Assembly: GCF_019656055.1 (NCBI RefSeq)
Contig: NZ_BPKY01000005.1
Location: 82,408 to 146,407, forward strand
Direction: 5' to 3'
From: Leuconostoc miyukkimchii
GTDB lineage: Bacteria > Bacillota > Bacilli > Lactobacillales > Lactobacillaceae
Length of the DNA stretch: 64,000 nt
Shown: positions 18,713 through 26,602 of the stretch, piece by piece
How the letters are laid out: each line of letters opens with the position of its first letter
How positions within the stretch are numbered: position 1 is the stretch's first letter
Program-made: the position numbers and the translations under genes
The notes under the pieces: generated by a model
What the model was told of the DNA's origin: nothing
Database searches by the model: none
Seen by the model: only the letters and a program-made list of their open reading frames with translations

Positions 18713-19170
18713 TGTGGATAAAAACTATTTATTTGTGGAAAAGTCGATTAAAAAGATAAAAAAAACTTAAGACTTGCTATTTGATAGTAAAATACATTAA
18801 AAAATGCAGTATAGTAGTATCTAGATGCTTATTATACGTGTTTTAACGAAAATTTAACGAATAAATATCTTTATTTTAAAATATTGAGGCTAAATGTTAA
18901 CTTTAATGATTGAAGTGATTTTTATTATTAAGGGAACAGGTGTGCTTATCCACAATTGTGGATAAATATGTTGAAAAATGTGGATAACTCAGAAAATTGT
19001 ACGCAACATTTGATAATATAAGTCTATATAGCATTTTAAAAGTTATCCACATTTTGCCGTTATTTATAAAAAAATTGTGGATAAAAAAATATGCGAACAC
19101 TTAATATGTTGATGTGATAGGTTTTTGAAACTTTTAAAAGTTGGTTGTTCGTGTGGATAATTGTGGATAA
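18713..19170. repeat. Cluster of eight perfect DnaA boxes between htrA and rlmH
   Basis: The 9-mer TTATCCACA or its complement TGTGGATAA occurs exactly at 18713-18721 (-), 18946-18954 (+), 18957-18965 (-), 18979-18987 (-), 19043-19051 (+), 19076-19084 (-), 19152-19160 (-) and 19162-19170 (-). One-mismatch copies lie at 18682-18690 and 18734-18742. Two boxes form an inverted pair two bases apart and the last two are direct repeats one base apart. The whole 652-base gap has no gene and is very AT-rich. dnaA is not in the window, and genes run rightward on both sides, so this is not obviously the replication origin itself. A titration or regulatory site for DnaA is likely. Confidence 0.85.
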
Positions 19171-19236
19171 CTTTAACAATACAAATGTTTGCCAAACTGT
19201 GTATAATATTAAGAAAGTTTAAAATTAGGGAATGTA

Positions 19237-19716
19237 ATGAATATTAAATTAATCACAGTTGGTAAATTGAAAGAAAATTATCTTAAAGATGGCATTTTGG
19301 AATATACAAAGCGCATCTCGCGTTTTGCTAAAGTACAAATTATAGAACTCAATGATGAAAAGACCCCTGAAAAATTTAGCCTATCACAAAATCAGCAAAT
19401 TATGGCTAAAGAAGGGCAACGAATTCAAGGAAAAATTGAACCACGTGATTTTGTCATTGTTTTAGCAATTGAGGGAAAACAACTATCATCTGAGGATTTT
19501 TCTAAAAAAGTAGCCGATATCATGGTATCTGGTTATTCAGACATTACTTTTGTTATTGGTGGATCTTTAGGATTGGATCCGGCTGTTAAACAACGTGCCA
19601 ACATGAAAATGAGTTTTGGCCTATTAACATTACCGCATCAATTGATGAGATTAGTATTAGTTGAACAAATTTATCGCGCTTTTATGATTCAACAAGGCTC
19701 GCCGTATCACAAATAA
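19237..19716 (+). CDS. rlmH: 23S rRNA (pseudouridine-1915-N3)-methyltransferase RlmH
   Basis: A small SPOUT methyltransferase (159 residues) that methylates pseudouridine 1915 in helix 69 of 23S rRNA using SAM. The knotted SAM site is visible in [11 protein letters not shown] and the C-terminal [25 protein letters not shown] end, split here as LPHQLMR and EQIYRAFMI. The ATG follows AGGGA. A TATAAT at 19202-19207 probably drives it, immediately downstream of the DnaA boxes, so DnaA could affect its transcription; that is inference. Confidence 0.95.
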   Translation: MNIKLITVGKLKENYLKDGILEYTKRISRFAKVQIIELNDEKTPEKFSLSQNQQIMAKEGQRIQGKIEPRDFVIVLAIEGKQLSSEDFSKKVADIMVSGYSDITFVIGGSLGLDPAVKQRANMKMSFGLLTLPHQLMRLVLVEQIYRAFMIQQGSPYHK

Positions 19717-19798
19717 ATTTTTAAGTCACTTTTTTACCTAATCGATTGTTTAATAATCAAATTGTTCCTATAATAATTTTTAAAAAGAGGGTGTTGTT

Positions 19799-20605
19799 AT
19801 GAATGAATTTCCACAGATTTTAACAATTGCTGGGTCAGACTCAGATGGTTCTGCAGGAATGCAGGCTGATTTACATACTTTTTTTATTAGAAAAGTTTAT
19901 GGCATGAGTGTGTTGGTCGCTGCTGTGGCCGGCAACTCATACGGTATTCATGCTGCGGAAACATTACCATTAGCTTTTATCGAAAAGCAATTTGAGGTGT
20001 TAGCTGATGATTTTAAAATACGTGCCAGTAAAACAGGTATGTTGTCGGATGCGGATCTCATTGACACAGTGGTGGCAGCTTATCAAAAATATGATTTTGG
20101 TCCGCTGGTAGTTGACCCAGTAATCACCACCAAACATGGTGCGCAGCTTTTAGCCGACAGTGCATTTCAAGCATTGAAAACTAAGTTACTGCCGTTAGCT
20201 GAAGTTGCAACACCCAATTTTTTTGAAGCGCAACTGCTAACAGGGCGTACAATTGATTCAGAGGATGAACAACGTAGAGCGGCATATGATATAAAAAAAT
20301 TAGGTGTTAAAAATGTTGTTGTAAAAGGTTGGCATAATCAAACAGACCAAGACGAAGTTGCTGACTATGTACTACTAGCTGATGGGCGTGATTTTTGGCT
20401 GCGTCATCAATTCTTCAACACAACCCATATCAATGGTACAGGGGACACATTGAGTGCAGCAATTGCTGCAGAACTTGGTAAAGGAAAAGAAGTTGCAGAG
20501 GCTATTGAGATTGGACATGATGTCACGATGACAGCTATTGAGCATGAGATTGCGGTTGGTCATCAATTTGGTCCTATCAATCATTGGGCATCAGAAAATA
20601 TTTAA
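19799..20605 (+). CDS. Pyridoxine/hydroxymethylpyrimidine kinase, ThiD/PdxK family
   Basis: A ribokinase-fold kinase of 268 residues. The N-terminal GSDSDGSAGMQADL binds the pyrimidine or pyridine ring, and KTGMLSD and DPVITTKHG are family motifs. The anion-hole region reads GTGDTLSAAI with D216 as catalytic base; many bacterial ThiD proteins have cysteine here (GTGCT), so this one has the aspartate form. No thiamine genes are adjacent, so vitamin B6 salvage is at least as likely as HMP phosphorylation. It ends at a palindromic terminator shared with the facing exporter. Confidence 0.8.
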   Translation: MNEFPQILTIAGSDSDGSAGMQADLHTFFIRKVYGMSVLVAAVAGNSYGIHAAETLPLAFIEKQFEVLADDFKIRASKTGMLSDADLIDTVVAAYQKYDFGPLVVDPVITTKHGAQLLADSAFQALKTKLLPLAEVATPNFFEAQLLTGRTIDSEDEQRRAAYDIKKLGVKNVVVKGWHNQTDQDEVADYVLLADGRDFWLRHQFFNTTHINGTGDTLSAAIAAELGKGKEVAEAIEIGHDVTMTAIEHEIAVGHQFGPINHWASENI

Positions 20606-20615
20606 TTCAGTCTAT

Positions 20616-20653
20616 AAAAAAGTGATCATGTATTAATACATGATCATTTTTTT
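20616..20653. terminator. Palindromic bidirectional terminator
   Basis: A perfect 24-base palindrome (20623-20646, 12-bp arms, no loop bases to spare) is flanked by six A on the left and seven T on the right. It lies between two converging genes. Confidence 0.9.
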
Positions 20654-22055
20654 AAATCAGGTCTTTTGGTGGCCTATTTCTAAATAAGAATGTTAGTGCT
20701 GCACCAAAAATCATAATGCCAGCTGCAGTTAGGAAAGTTATTTGAATAGCGTGTAATTGGACAAGTACATCTGAGCTGTTTGGGTGTGCGTTATTATAGT
20801 TGAGCGCGGATCTTGTCATTACTGTGACCAAAGCTGCTGTACCAAAGGAAGCTGCTATCTGACGAACCGTGGTAAACATTGCTGAGCCATCAGGCATAAG
20901 CGATAATGGTAGCGCGTTAAATGCTTCTGTTTGAATGGGCATAAGCACCAAAACTAGACCGAACTGGCGAAGAAACTGCCCAACAACAGCAAACCAAAGC
21001 GGTGTTGTGAGTGTTAATGATGCTAAGACAATTGAGCCTAAAGCAGTGATTAGAATGCCTATCAATGTCAGATATTTTACGCCGTACTGATCATACAATC
21101 GACCACTCCAAGGTGAGATAAAGGCGGTAACGAGCGCGCCAGGAAATAATACCATTCCTGATACAAAGGGAGAAGCACCACGAACTGTTTGCATATAAAG
21201 TGGTAACATCAAGGCACCACCATACATGGCAATCATCAAAACAATGTTAATAACCGTGGCAATCACAAATTCACGATATTTCAAAACATTCATGTTAAGT
21301 AATGGTGTTTTTGTTGAAAATTGTCGCCAAACAAACAAACCAGTAACAATTAAACCAATCAATACAAACCCCCAGACTGTGAACTCAGACCAAGGTGTGG
21401 CACCGGCGTTTGAAAAGCCATACAATAACGAACCAAGACCAATACTGGAAAAAACGACTCCTATAAAATCAAATTTGAGTACTTTTGGTTCGCCGATATT
21501 TTGTAACAAAAAATAGGCTAGTATGAAATTTGCAACAATCAAAGGTGCAACAATGAAAAACAAGTAACGCCAAGAGAGGTTAGTGACAACTAATCCAGAT
21601 AAAGTTGGACCAATTGTGGGCGCAAAGTTCAAAGCTAAGCCAATCATTCCCATTGCGCCACCACGTTTGTCGGGTGGAAATAGGTTCATAACGACCACGT
21701 TCATTAGTGGACCAAAAACACCAGCGCCCAAGGCTTGTATCATACGTCCGATAATTAAAACAGAAAAATTTGGCGCAAATCCGGCTACTAGTGTGCCAAA
21801 AGCAAATAGACCAGCAGCTGTAAGGTATAGCCTTCGAGTTGATAAGCGCTGGATTAAAAAGGCAGTCAGAGGGACCATGACGCCATTGACTAACATGTAG
21901 CCGTTTGTAATCCACTGACCCAAGCCAGGGCTAATATGAAATTCGCTCATAATATTAGGTAAGGCAACATTCATCAGTGTTTGGTTTAAAAATCCAAGAA
22001 ATGCGCCAATTACAAGGATTACAAGGATTGATTTCTGTTTTTGTGATATATTCAA
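20652..22055 (-). CDS. MFS drug exporter, DHA2 (EmrB/QacA) 14-TM family
   Basis: A 467-residue protein with about 14 hydrophobic segments. Motif C (GPTLSGLVVTNLSWRYLFF, here APTIGPTLSG then SWRYLF) and motif A-like regions mark the EmrB/QacA proton antiporters. The frame opens with a TTG at 22055 preceded by AAAGAAAGG on the minus strand; no ATG fits near the first transmembrane helix, so the TTG start is likely real. A TATAAT about 30 bases upstream on the minus strand could serve as promoter. Substrates are unknown. Confidence 0.85.
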   Translation of the reverse strand: MNISQKQKSILVILVIGAFLGFLNQTLMNVALPNIMSEFHISPGLGQWITNGYMLVNGVMVPLTAFLIQRLSTRRLYLTAAGLFAFGTLVAGFAPNFSVLIIGRMIQALGAGVFGPLMNVVVMNLFPPDKRGGAMGMIGLALNFAPTIGPTLSGLVVTNLSWRYLFFIVAPLIVANFILAYFLLQNIGEPKVLKFDFIGVVFSSIGLGSLLYGFSNAGATPWSEFTVWGFVLIGLIVTGLFVWRQFSTKTPLLNMNVLKYREFVIATVINIVLMIAMYGGALMLPLYMQTVRGASPFVSGMVLFPGALVTAFISPWSGRLYDQYGVKYLTLIGILITALGSIVLASLTLTTPLWFAVVGQFLRQFGLVLVLMPIQTEAFNALPLSLMPDGSAMFTTVRQIAASFGTAALVTVMTRSALNYNNAHPNSSDVLVQLHAIQITFLTAAGIMIFGAALTFLFRNRPPKDLI

Positions 22056-22123
22056 GTGTAATTCAACCTTTCTTTAAAGTGATTATAACATTTGTTTAAT
22101 GATAATATAATAAAAATGTAAAT

Positions 22124-22151
22124 AAAAAACCAGTAAAAATACTGGTTTTTT
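22124..22151 (-). terminator. Terminator after the 47-residue gene
   Basis: AAAAAACCAGTA (22124-22135) pairs perfectly with TACTGGTTTTTT (22140-22151) around a four-base loop. On the minus strand it ends the small gene at 22162 before the exporter promoter. Confidence 0.8.
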
Positions 22152-22161
22152 ATCGAGCTAA

Positions 22162-22305
22162 TTACTTTGTAACAGGTAATTCTTCTGACTTACCTTTTGC
22201 CCATTGTTGCAACTTTGCGATAGCAGTTTGACGTTGCTTCTTGGCTGAGTTATGTCCGACCTTACGAGCACGGGCGAATGAATTAAGCGGCTTCTTTAAT
22301 GCCAT
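22162..22305 (-). CDS. Small basic protein of unknown function (47 residues)
   Basis: An ATG at 22305 (minus strand) with AAAGGAG seven to eight bases upstream opens a 47-codon frame beginning MALKKPLNSFARARKVGHNS and ending SEELPVTK. The first 35 residues are rich in lysine and arginine (AKKQRQTAIAKLQQWAKGK); the last dozen are acidic to neutral. It has its own ribosome site and terminator, which argues for a real gene. The basic composition suggests RNA or DNA contact, perhaps a ribosome-associated role, but I recognise no family. No cysteines or membrane segment. Confidence 0.7.
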   Translation of the reverse strand: MALKKPLNSFARARKVGHNSAKKQRQTAIAKLQQWAKGKSEELPVTK

Positions 22306-22431
22306 GATGGGTACTCCTTTTTCAAATGTTTTACATACAAGATATTATTATACGGTATAAAACCTTAAAAATCAATACTTTTAAAAAATAAGTGTTACTA
22401 AAATGCCGATGAATTAGGGTACAATAGATAT

Positions 22432-23463
22432 ATGGAATTATGGTCTAAACAAACAATTGAAGATTTTCGCCGGACATTACTTGATTGGTATGATAAAGAA
22501 GGACGAGCTAACTTACCTTGGCGTTTGAATCACGACCCTTATCGTGTATTAGTATCTGAAATCATGCTACAACAGACGCAGGTTGATACTGTCTTACCTT
22601 ATTATGAACGCTTCATGCTTGAGTTACCAACAGTACAAGATTTGGCTAGCGCACCAGAGACACAAGTTCTGAAGCTCTGGGAAGGATTAGGTTACTATTC
22701 CAGAGCGCGCAACTTACAAAAAGCTGCCCAATTTGTGGTCGATGAATTACATGGTTATTGGCCAGAGAGTGCCGATGATTTACAGGAATTACCAGGTGTA
22801 GGACCATATACATCAGCTGCAATTGCCTCAATTAGTTTTGGCGAGGTTGTGCCTGCTGTTGACGGCAATGCTTACCGTGTTTTTAGTCGATTACTTAAAA
22901 TTGAAGCAGACGTCGCTAATACTAAGTCACGTAAGATTTTTTATGATGCTATTTCACCTATTGTAGATACTCAGCGACCAGGTGATTTTAATCAAGCGAT
23001 TATGGATTTGGGATCAAGTTATATGACTGCTAAAAATCCAGACACGTTAAATTCACCAGTTCGTGAATTTAATGCGGCATTTCGTGACGGTGTTGAAGCC
23101 AATTATCCAGTTAAAACTAAAAAACAAAAACCAGTAAAACAACAGTATGTCGCAGTAATTTCTGAAAAACAAGGGAAGCTATTGTTTGAAAGAAGACCAG
23201 ATACTGGGTTACTTGCCAGTTTTTGGACATTTCCATTGATTGAGATTGATAGTATTGAGAACATTGAGGGACAACAGCTTAATATTAAACCAATCGTTCA
23301 TGTGTTTACTCACAGACGTTGGGAAATATGGTTAGTCAAACGCGATGTTGAGCCAGTATCAAATCAAAAATATTTAGCATCAAATGAATGGCAAGATTTG
23401 TCGTTGCCAACCGTACAACACAAGCTACTTAAAGCTTTGGAGGATTACAATCATGTTCCCTAA
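22432..23463 (+). CDS. mutY: A/G-specific adenine glycosylase MutY lacking the 4Fe-4S cluster motif
   Basis: It removes adenine mispaired with 8-oxoguanine. The catalytic pair is E43 (SEIMLQQTQVDT) and D144 (AVDGNAYRVFSRLL); the helix-hairpin-helix is LPGVGPYTSAAI; a C-terminal MutT-like domain (about 230-340) ends the 343-residue protein. The usual cluster motif C-X6-C-X2-C-X5-C after MDLG is replaced by M198, T205, S208 and N214, and the protein has no cysteine at all. A TACAAT hexamer at 22420-22425 ends six bases before the ATG and no ribosome site is seen, so the mRNA may be leaderless. It overlaps the next gene by 11 bases. Confidence 0.93.
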   Translation: MELWSKQTIEDFRRTLLDWYDKEGRANLPWRLNHDPYRVLVSEIMLQQTQVDTVLPYYERFMLELPTVQDLASAPETQVLKLWEGLGYYSRARNLQKAAQFVVDELHGYWPESADDLQELPGVGPYTSAAIASISFGEVVPAVDGNAYRVFSRLLKIEADVANTKSRKIFYDAISPIVDTQRPGDFNQAIMDLGSSYMTAKNPDTLNSPVREFNAAFRDGVEANYPVKTKKQKPVKQQYVAVISEKQGKLLFERRPDTGLLASFWTFPLIEIDSIENIEGQQLNIKPIVHVFTHRRWEIWLVKRDVEPVSNQKYLASNEWQDLSLPTVQHKLLKALEDYNHVP

Positions 23464-24568
23464 TGTCAAATTGAAAAAGTTGTTTTATTGGACAATCGAG
23501 CTTTTAGCTGCGTCATTGTTGATTTTAATTGTATCAGGATTTGATTTTATCATGCGTCCAATTTCGGTTTTTATCTCAACTGTTTTTGTACCCTTGCTAG
23601 TTGCTGGTTTTTTATACTATGTATTAAAGCCTATTTTGAAATTAGTGCAAAAAATAAAAATTTTTGGCAAACCAATACCGCATAAATTAGCTGTGATAAT
23701 TACATTTTTTTTATTTATAGCTGTAATAGCTGGTGCACTAATTGGTCTTTTACCAACCTTGATACGTGAAATAACTAATCTGATTACCGCTATGCCGGGA
23801 TTCGCACAAGACATGCAACGCTTTACGACAAAGACAATTAGTAGTAAATGGTTTGAAAATTTGAATCTGTCTGTCGACGCCAATCAAATTAGAAACGCTG
23901 TTGGTAAATATGCTGCATCATTTTTGACAGTGACGGCAGGAACTTTAGGATCAATCGTTTCAACAGTTACCTCTGTAACAATTAATTTGGTTACTATTCC
24001 AGTTGTTCTATTTTACATGTTAAGTGATGGGGATCGTTTAGTACCTGCAATTAAGAAGGCGTTTCCAGATCGTCATGCACAGAAAATTTCTGAATTAACA
24101 ACAAAAATGGACAGTACGATAGAAAAATATATTTCAGGTCAAGCCATTGAAATGTTATTTGTTGGCGTGACGATGGCAATTGGTTATATGTTGATTGGTC
24201 AGCCATACGCATGGTTACTTGCTGTGGTTGCTGGAATAACCAATATTGTGCCATATATTGGTCCGTGGATTGGTGTTATACCTGCCTTAATTGTTGCCAG
24301 TACGCAATCATGGAAGCAAATGCTATTGGTGTTTATTGTGATGACGGTAGTACAACAGTTGGATGGTAATTTTATTTATCCTAATGTTATTGGCAAATCA
24401 TTAGCGATACACCCACTGACCATTATGATTTTATTAATGGTTGCAGGGAACTTGTGGGGAATTGTTGGTATGATTGTTATTGTACCGGTATATGCAGTTC
24501 TGAGAGTTGTTATCGCGTTTATATTTGAATTAATTTCACTTACAAAAAGTAAAGATCTGTTACAATAA
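23453..24568 (+). CDS. AI-2E (PerM) family membrane transporter
   Basis: A 371-residue polytopic protein with about eight hydrophobic segments in the AI-2E/PerM pattern: four N-terminal, a soluble stretch (about 120-190), then four more with ITNIVPYIGPWIGVIPA, the most conserved family motif. Family members include putative autoinducer exporters and ion antiporters; the function here is open. I start at ATG 23453, about ten bases after TTGGAGGA inside mutY; the longer frame from 23384 would begin deep within mutY. Coupled to mutY by overlap. Confidence 0.85.
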   Translation: MFPNVKLKKLFYWTIELLAASLLILIVSGFDFIMRPISVFISTVFVPLLVAGFLYYVLKPILKLVQKIKIFGKPIPHKLAVIITFFLFIAVIAGALIGLLPTLIREITNLITAMPGFAQDMQRFTTKTISSKWFENLNLSVDANQIRNAVGKYAASFLTVTAGTLGSIVSTVTSVTINLVTIPVVLFYMLSDGDRLVPAIKKAFPDRHAQKISELTTKMDSTIEKYISGQAIEMLFVGVTMAIGYMLIGQPYAWLLAVVAGITNIVPYIGPWIGVIPALIVASTQSWKQMLLVFIVMTVVQQLDGNFIYPNVIGKSLAIHPLTIMILLMVAGNLWGIVGMIVIVPVYAVLRVVIAFIFELISLTKSKDLLQ

Positions 24569-24592
24569 GAATGTAAAGGTAGGCGAACATTC

Positions 24593-24985
24593 ATGATGAC
24601 ATTTGATTTTGACAAAAATATTCCAATTCTTCAAGCGGCTAAAGGAAAAGAAATTCCTTGGGTAGGCGGATCGTATCCTTCTTATCCAGTTGATATTTTA
24701 AAATTGACTCAAAGCTATTTTAAATCGGATGAGTACGATCGTAATTTTGATCGTACTTTGAGACAACATGATTTTCGCGAAGGGATACCAGAGCAACAGG
24801 TAGCAGAAATTGCGAGTCATTCGGATGATTATTCTCTCGTACGTGCCGTTATGTCAGCCATTATTCGCGGTGAAAAATATACGCCAGGTATGTGGCAAAC
24901 GTTGCTGTACAACGGTATTATGTTTGACTTATTGACACGAGAGCATCAACTTAAAGAAAATTTGCAAATAAGTGTTGACGTATGA
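24593..24985 (+). CDS. DUF6508-like protein
   Basis: A 130-residue soluble protein. The C-terminal segment AVMSAIIRGEKYTPGMWQTL followed by LYNGIMFDLLTR matches my memory of DUF6508, a domain of unknown function seen in many bacteria. The N-terminal GGSYPSYPVDILKLTQSYF fits the domain's start. Two adjacent ATGs (24593, 24596) are possible. It follows the AI-2E gene by 24 bases and precedes the tRNA pair. No function can be given. Confidence 0.6.
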   Translation: MMTFDFDKNIPILQAAKGKEIPWVGGSYPSYPVDILKLTQSYFKSDEYDRNFDRTLRQHDFREGIPEQQVAEIASHSDDYSLVRAVMSAIIRGEKYTPGMWQTLLYNGIMFDLLTREHQLKENLQISVDV

Positions 24986-25029
24986 GCATTTTTAAAGTAA
25001 ACTGATATAGTTGTGTAAACGATAAAGAT

Positions 25030-25111
25030 GCGGGTGTGGCGGAACTGGCAGACGCGCTGGATTTAGGTTCCAGTGCCGCAAGGCGTGCAGGTTCGATTCC
25101 TGTCACCCGTA
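25030..25111 (+). tRNA. tRNA-Leu (anticodon TAG)
   Basis: An 82-base class II tRNA with long variable arm. The acceptor GCGGGTG pairs with CACCCGT, the anticodon stem CTGGA/TCCAG encloses TTTAGGT (anticodon TAG), and the T arm GCAGGTTCGATTCCTGT is intact. Discriminator A; CCA is not encoded. It reads CUA and probably other CUN codons. Confidence 0.95.
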
Positions 25112-25174
25112 TAAGAGGATTTATATTCTCTGGGGTATCTGGTATGATTTAGGCATACTTGAGTACTTGGAGTT

Positions 25175-25247
25175 GCCGACTTAGCTCAGTTGGTAGAGCA
25201 TCTCACTAGTAATGAGGGGGTCAACGGTTCGATTCCGCTAGTCGGCA
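25175..25247 (+). tRNA. tRNA-Thr (anticodon AGT)
   Basis: A 73-base tRNA with acceptor GCCGACT/AGTCGGC, D arm GCTC/GAGC, anticodon stem TCTCA/TGAGG around CTAGTAA (anticodon AGT), and T arm. One A-C mismatch lies in the T stem. Discriminator A; no encoded CCA. An A at wobble position 34 is unusual for bacteria outside tRNA-Arg(ACG). Confidence 0.93.
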
Positions 25248-25253
25248 CTATCA

Positions 25254-25288
25254 AAAAAAGCAGTGATTTTAATAATCACTGCTTTTTT
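25254..25288 (+). terminator. Terminator after the tRNA pair
   Basis: AAAGCAGTGATT pairs with AATCACTGCTTT around TTAAT, with six T at the end. It closes the tRNA-Leu/tRNA-Thr unit. Confidence 0.88.
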
Positions 25289-25310
25289 GTTATGCAAAAT
25301 TAACTGGCTT

Positions 25311-25376
25311 CTACTAGTATGCTTTACAAATTAGATGAGTCGTATTATACTACTAGTATGTTAACCATACTAGTAG
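25311..25376 (+). promoter_or_regulatory. Promoter and PadR operator repeats
   Basis: The promoter is TTTACA (25323-25328), a 17-base spacer and TATACT (25346-25351). A perfect 11-bp inverted repeat, CTACTAGTATG (25350-25360) and CATACTAGTAG (25366-25376), overlaps the -10 end and the start of transcription. A third copy of CTACTAGTATG lies at 25311-25321 just upstream of the -35. This layout fits autorepression by the PadR protein encoded next. Confidence 0.85.
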
Positions 25377-25388
25377 AAGAGGAGAAGC

Positions 25389-25727
25389 ATGAAATCTAAT
25401 AATTCAAGTCAAATGCTGAAAGGTATTCTGCAGGGGATGATGTTGACTATTTTATCTAAAAAACCAGATTACGGTTATGGTATTAGTAAACAAATTAATC
25501 AGTATGGTTTAAAAGATGTACCAAAAGGGACAATTTATCCGCTATTAACTACGATGGAAAAACGTGGCTTAATTAGAGGACACATGCAGCCGTCAGATGA
25601 TGGACCGGATCGTAAGTATTATTTTGTGACGACAGAAGGCGATCAGGTTAAAAGTGCGTTTATTGAGGAATGGCATTTTTTGGAAAAAGCTGTGAATACG
25701 TTAATTGATGAGGGGGAAACAGAATGA
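25389..25727 (+). CDS. PadR family transcriptional regulator
   Basis: A 112-residue winged-helix protein. The conserved PadR core is visible: LKGILQGMMLTILSKKPDYG then YGISKQI, KGTIYPLLTTMEKRGLI, and the wing DDGPDRKYYFVTTEG. It belongs to the short PadR-s2 subfamily that often pairs with a membrane protein gene. The ATG follows AGAGGAG. The palindromic repeats at its promoter are probably its own operator. The next gene overlaps by four bases (ATGA). Confidence 0.9.
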   Translation: MKSNNSSQMLKGILQGMMLTILSKKPDYGYGISKQINQYGLKDVPKGTIYPLLTTMEKRGLIRGHMQPSDDGPDRKYYFVTTEGDQVKSAFIEEWHFLEKAVNTLIDEGETE

Positions 25728-26566
25728 AGACACATGAAATGATTGCAGAGAACAACCGCTTGAGGGAACTACTGACTATCGAGAATAAAGTGTATTATGA
25801 AAATTTATTACTTTATGTCAGATTAGAAGGTATGATGCGTGATGAAGGGAAAATTGAATCTTTTTTACTTGAAGTATTGCAAGATATGTTAGCTGCACAA
25901 AAGGATGGATTATCAGCAAAAGCTTATTTTGGCAAAACGCCTAAAGCTATTGCAGATGACTATCTTTCGGTATTACCACGAAGTATCTGGGAAGGTGTCA
26001 AGTTAGTGATGATTGTCTTAGTATCTTATCTAGGGAGTAGCTTATTTCCCACTTTAACAACTACTGGGCGGTCGATTGACGTTGGTTCTTTGATGGTTGC
26101 TGGTGTCTACTTATTTGTCGTGGTTATGATTTTGTTTAAGTATATGGCAACAACGATATATCAGCTGTCCGTCCGAAGAATAAACAAGTGGTTTCGATAC
26201 ATGATATTTGCAGGAATTGGAATCGGCGTTTTTTTGCCACTTTATAGCATCAGTCAATGGATCAAAACACCGTTGCAAATTAATTTAGATGGTATTTTAG
26301 GCATTGTTGTGATTGTTGTTGCGTGGTTGATAGGATTATATTTTTATTTAAAAATTTCAGATAAACAAATGTGGACACCATTTGTTTTTGCAGCATTTAT
26401 GTTAGGTATGATGGGGATAGCTGCTAGACTACCTAGCTTATCAGGACTAATTAATCTTAAATTTGGACGTTATATCTACGCTGGTTTGATGATACTGGTC
26501 ATGGTAATTTTCTATCTCATGAGTTATTTTGCCTCTAAAAAAATAAAAAAAGAAGAAAACAACTAA
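25724..26566 (+). CDS. DUF1129-type integral membrane protein, partner of PadR
   Basis: A 280-residue protein. The first 85 residues are soluble and helical (NNRLRELLTIENKVYYENLL), typical of DUF1129/DUF1048-like heads, followed by six or so transmembrane helices and a lysine-rich tail. Its four-base overlap with padR shows that both come from one regulated message. In such pairs the regulator responds to membrane or antimicrobial stress, but the inducer here is unknown. Confidence 0.75.
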   Translation: MKTHEMIAENNRLRELLTIENKVYYENLLLYVRLEGMMRDEGKIESFLLEVLQDMLAAQKDGLSAKAYFGKTPKAIADDYLSVLPRSIWEGVKLVMIVLVSYLGSSLFPTLTTTGRSIDVGSLMVAGVYLFVVVMILFKYMATTIYQLSVRRINKWFRYMIFAGIGIGVFLPLYSISQWIKTPLQINLDGILGIVVIVVAWLIGLYFYLKISDKQMWTPFVFAAFMLGMMGIAARLPSLSGLINLKFGRYIYAGLMILVMVIFYLMSYFASKKIKKEENN

Positions 26567-26602
26567 AAAAGCAAACCAGCACTGGTTTGCTTTTTTTAGT
26601 TG
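26559..26602. terminator. Bidirectional terminator between the PadR operon and rlmCD
   Basis: An almost perfect 20-bp stem (AAAGCAAACCAG against CTGGTTTGCTTT at its core) with a two-base loop overlaps both stop codon regions and is flanked by A and T runs. Confidence 0.88.

Noticed and set aside
18585..19236. Chromosomal replication origin (oriC) proper
   Set aside because: dnaA and dnaN are not adjacent and most genes run rightward on both sides, so the expected leading-strand flip is missing. Called as a DnaA-box cluster instead.
21583..21900. Rightward 105-codon frame
   Set aside because: Proline- and threonine-rich shadow of the exporter on the opposite strand; no start signals.
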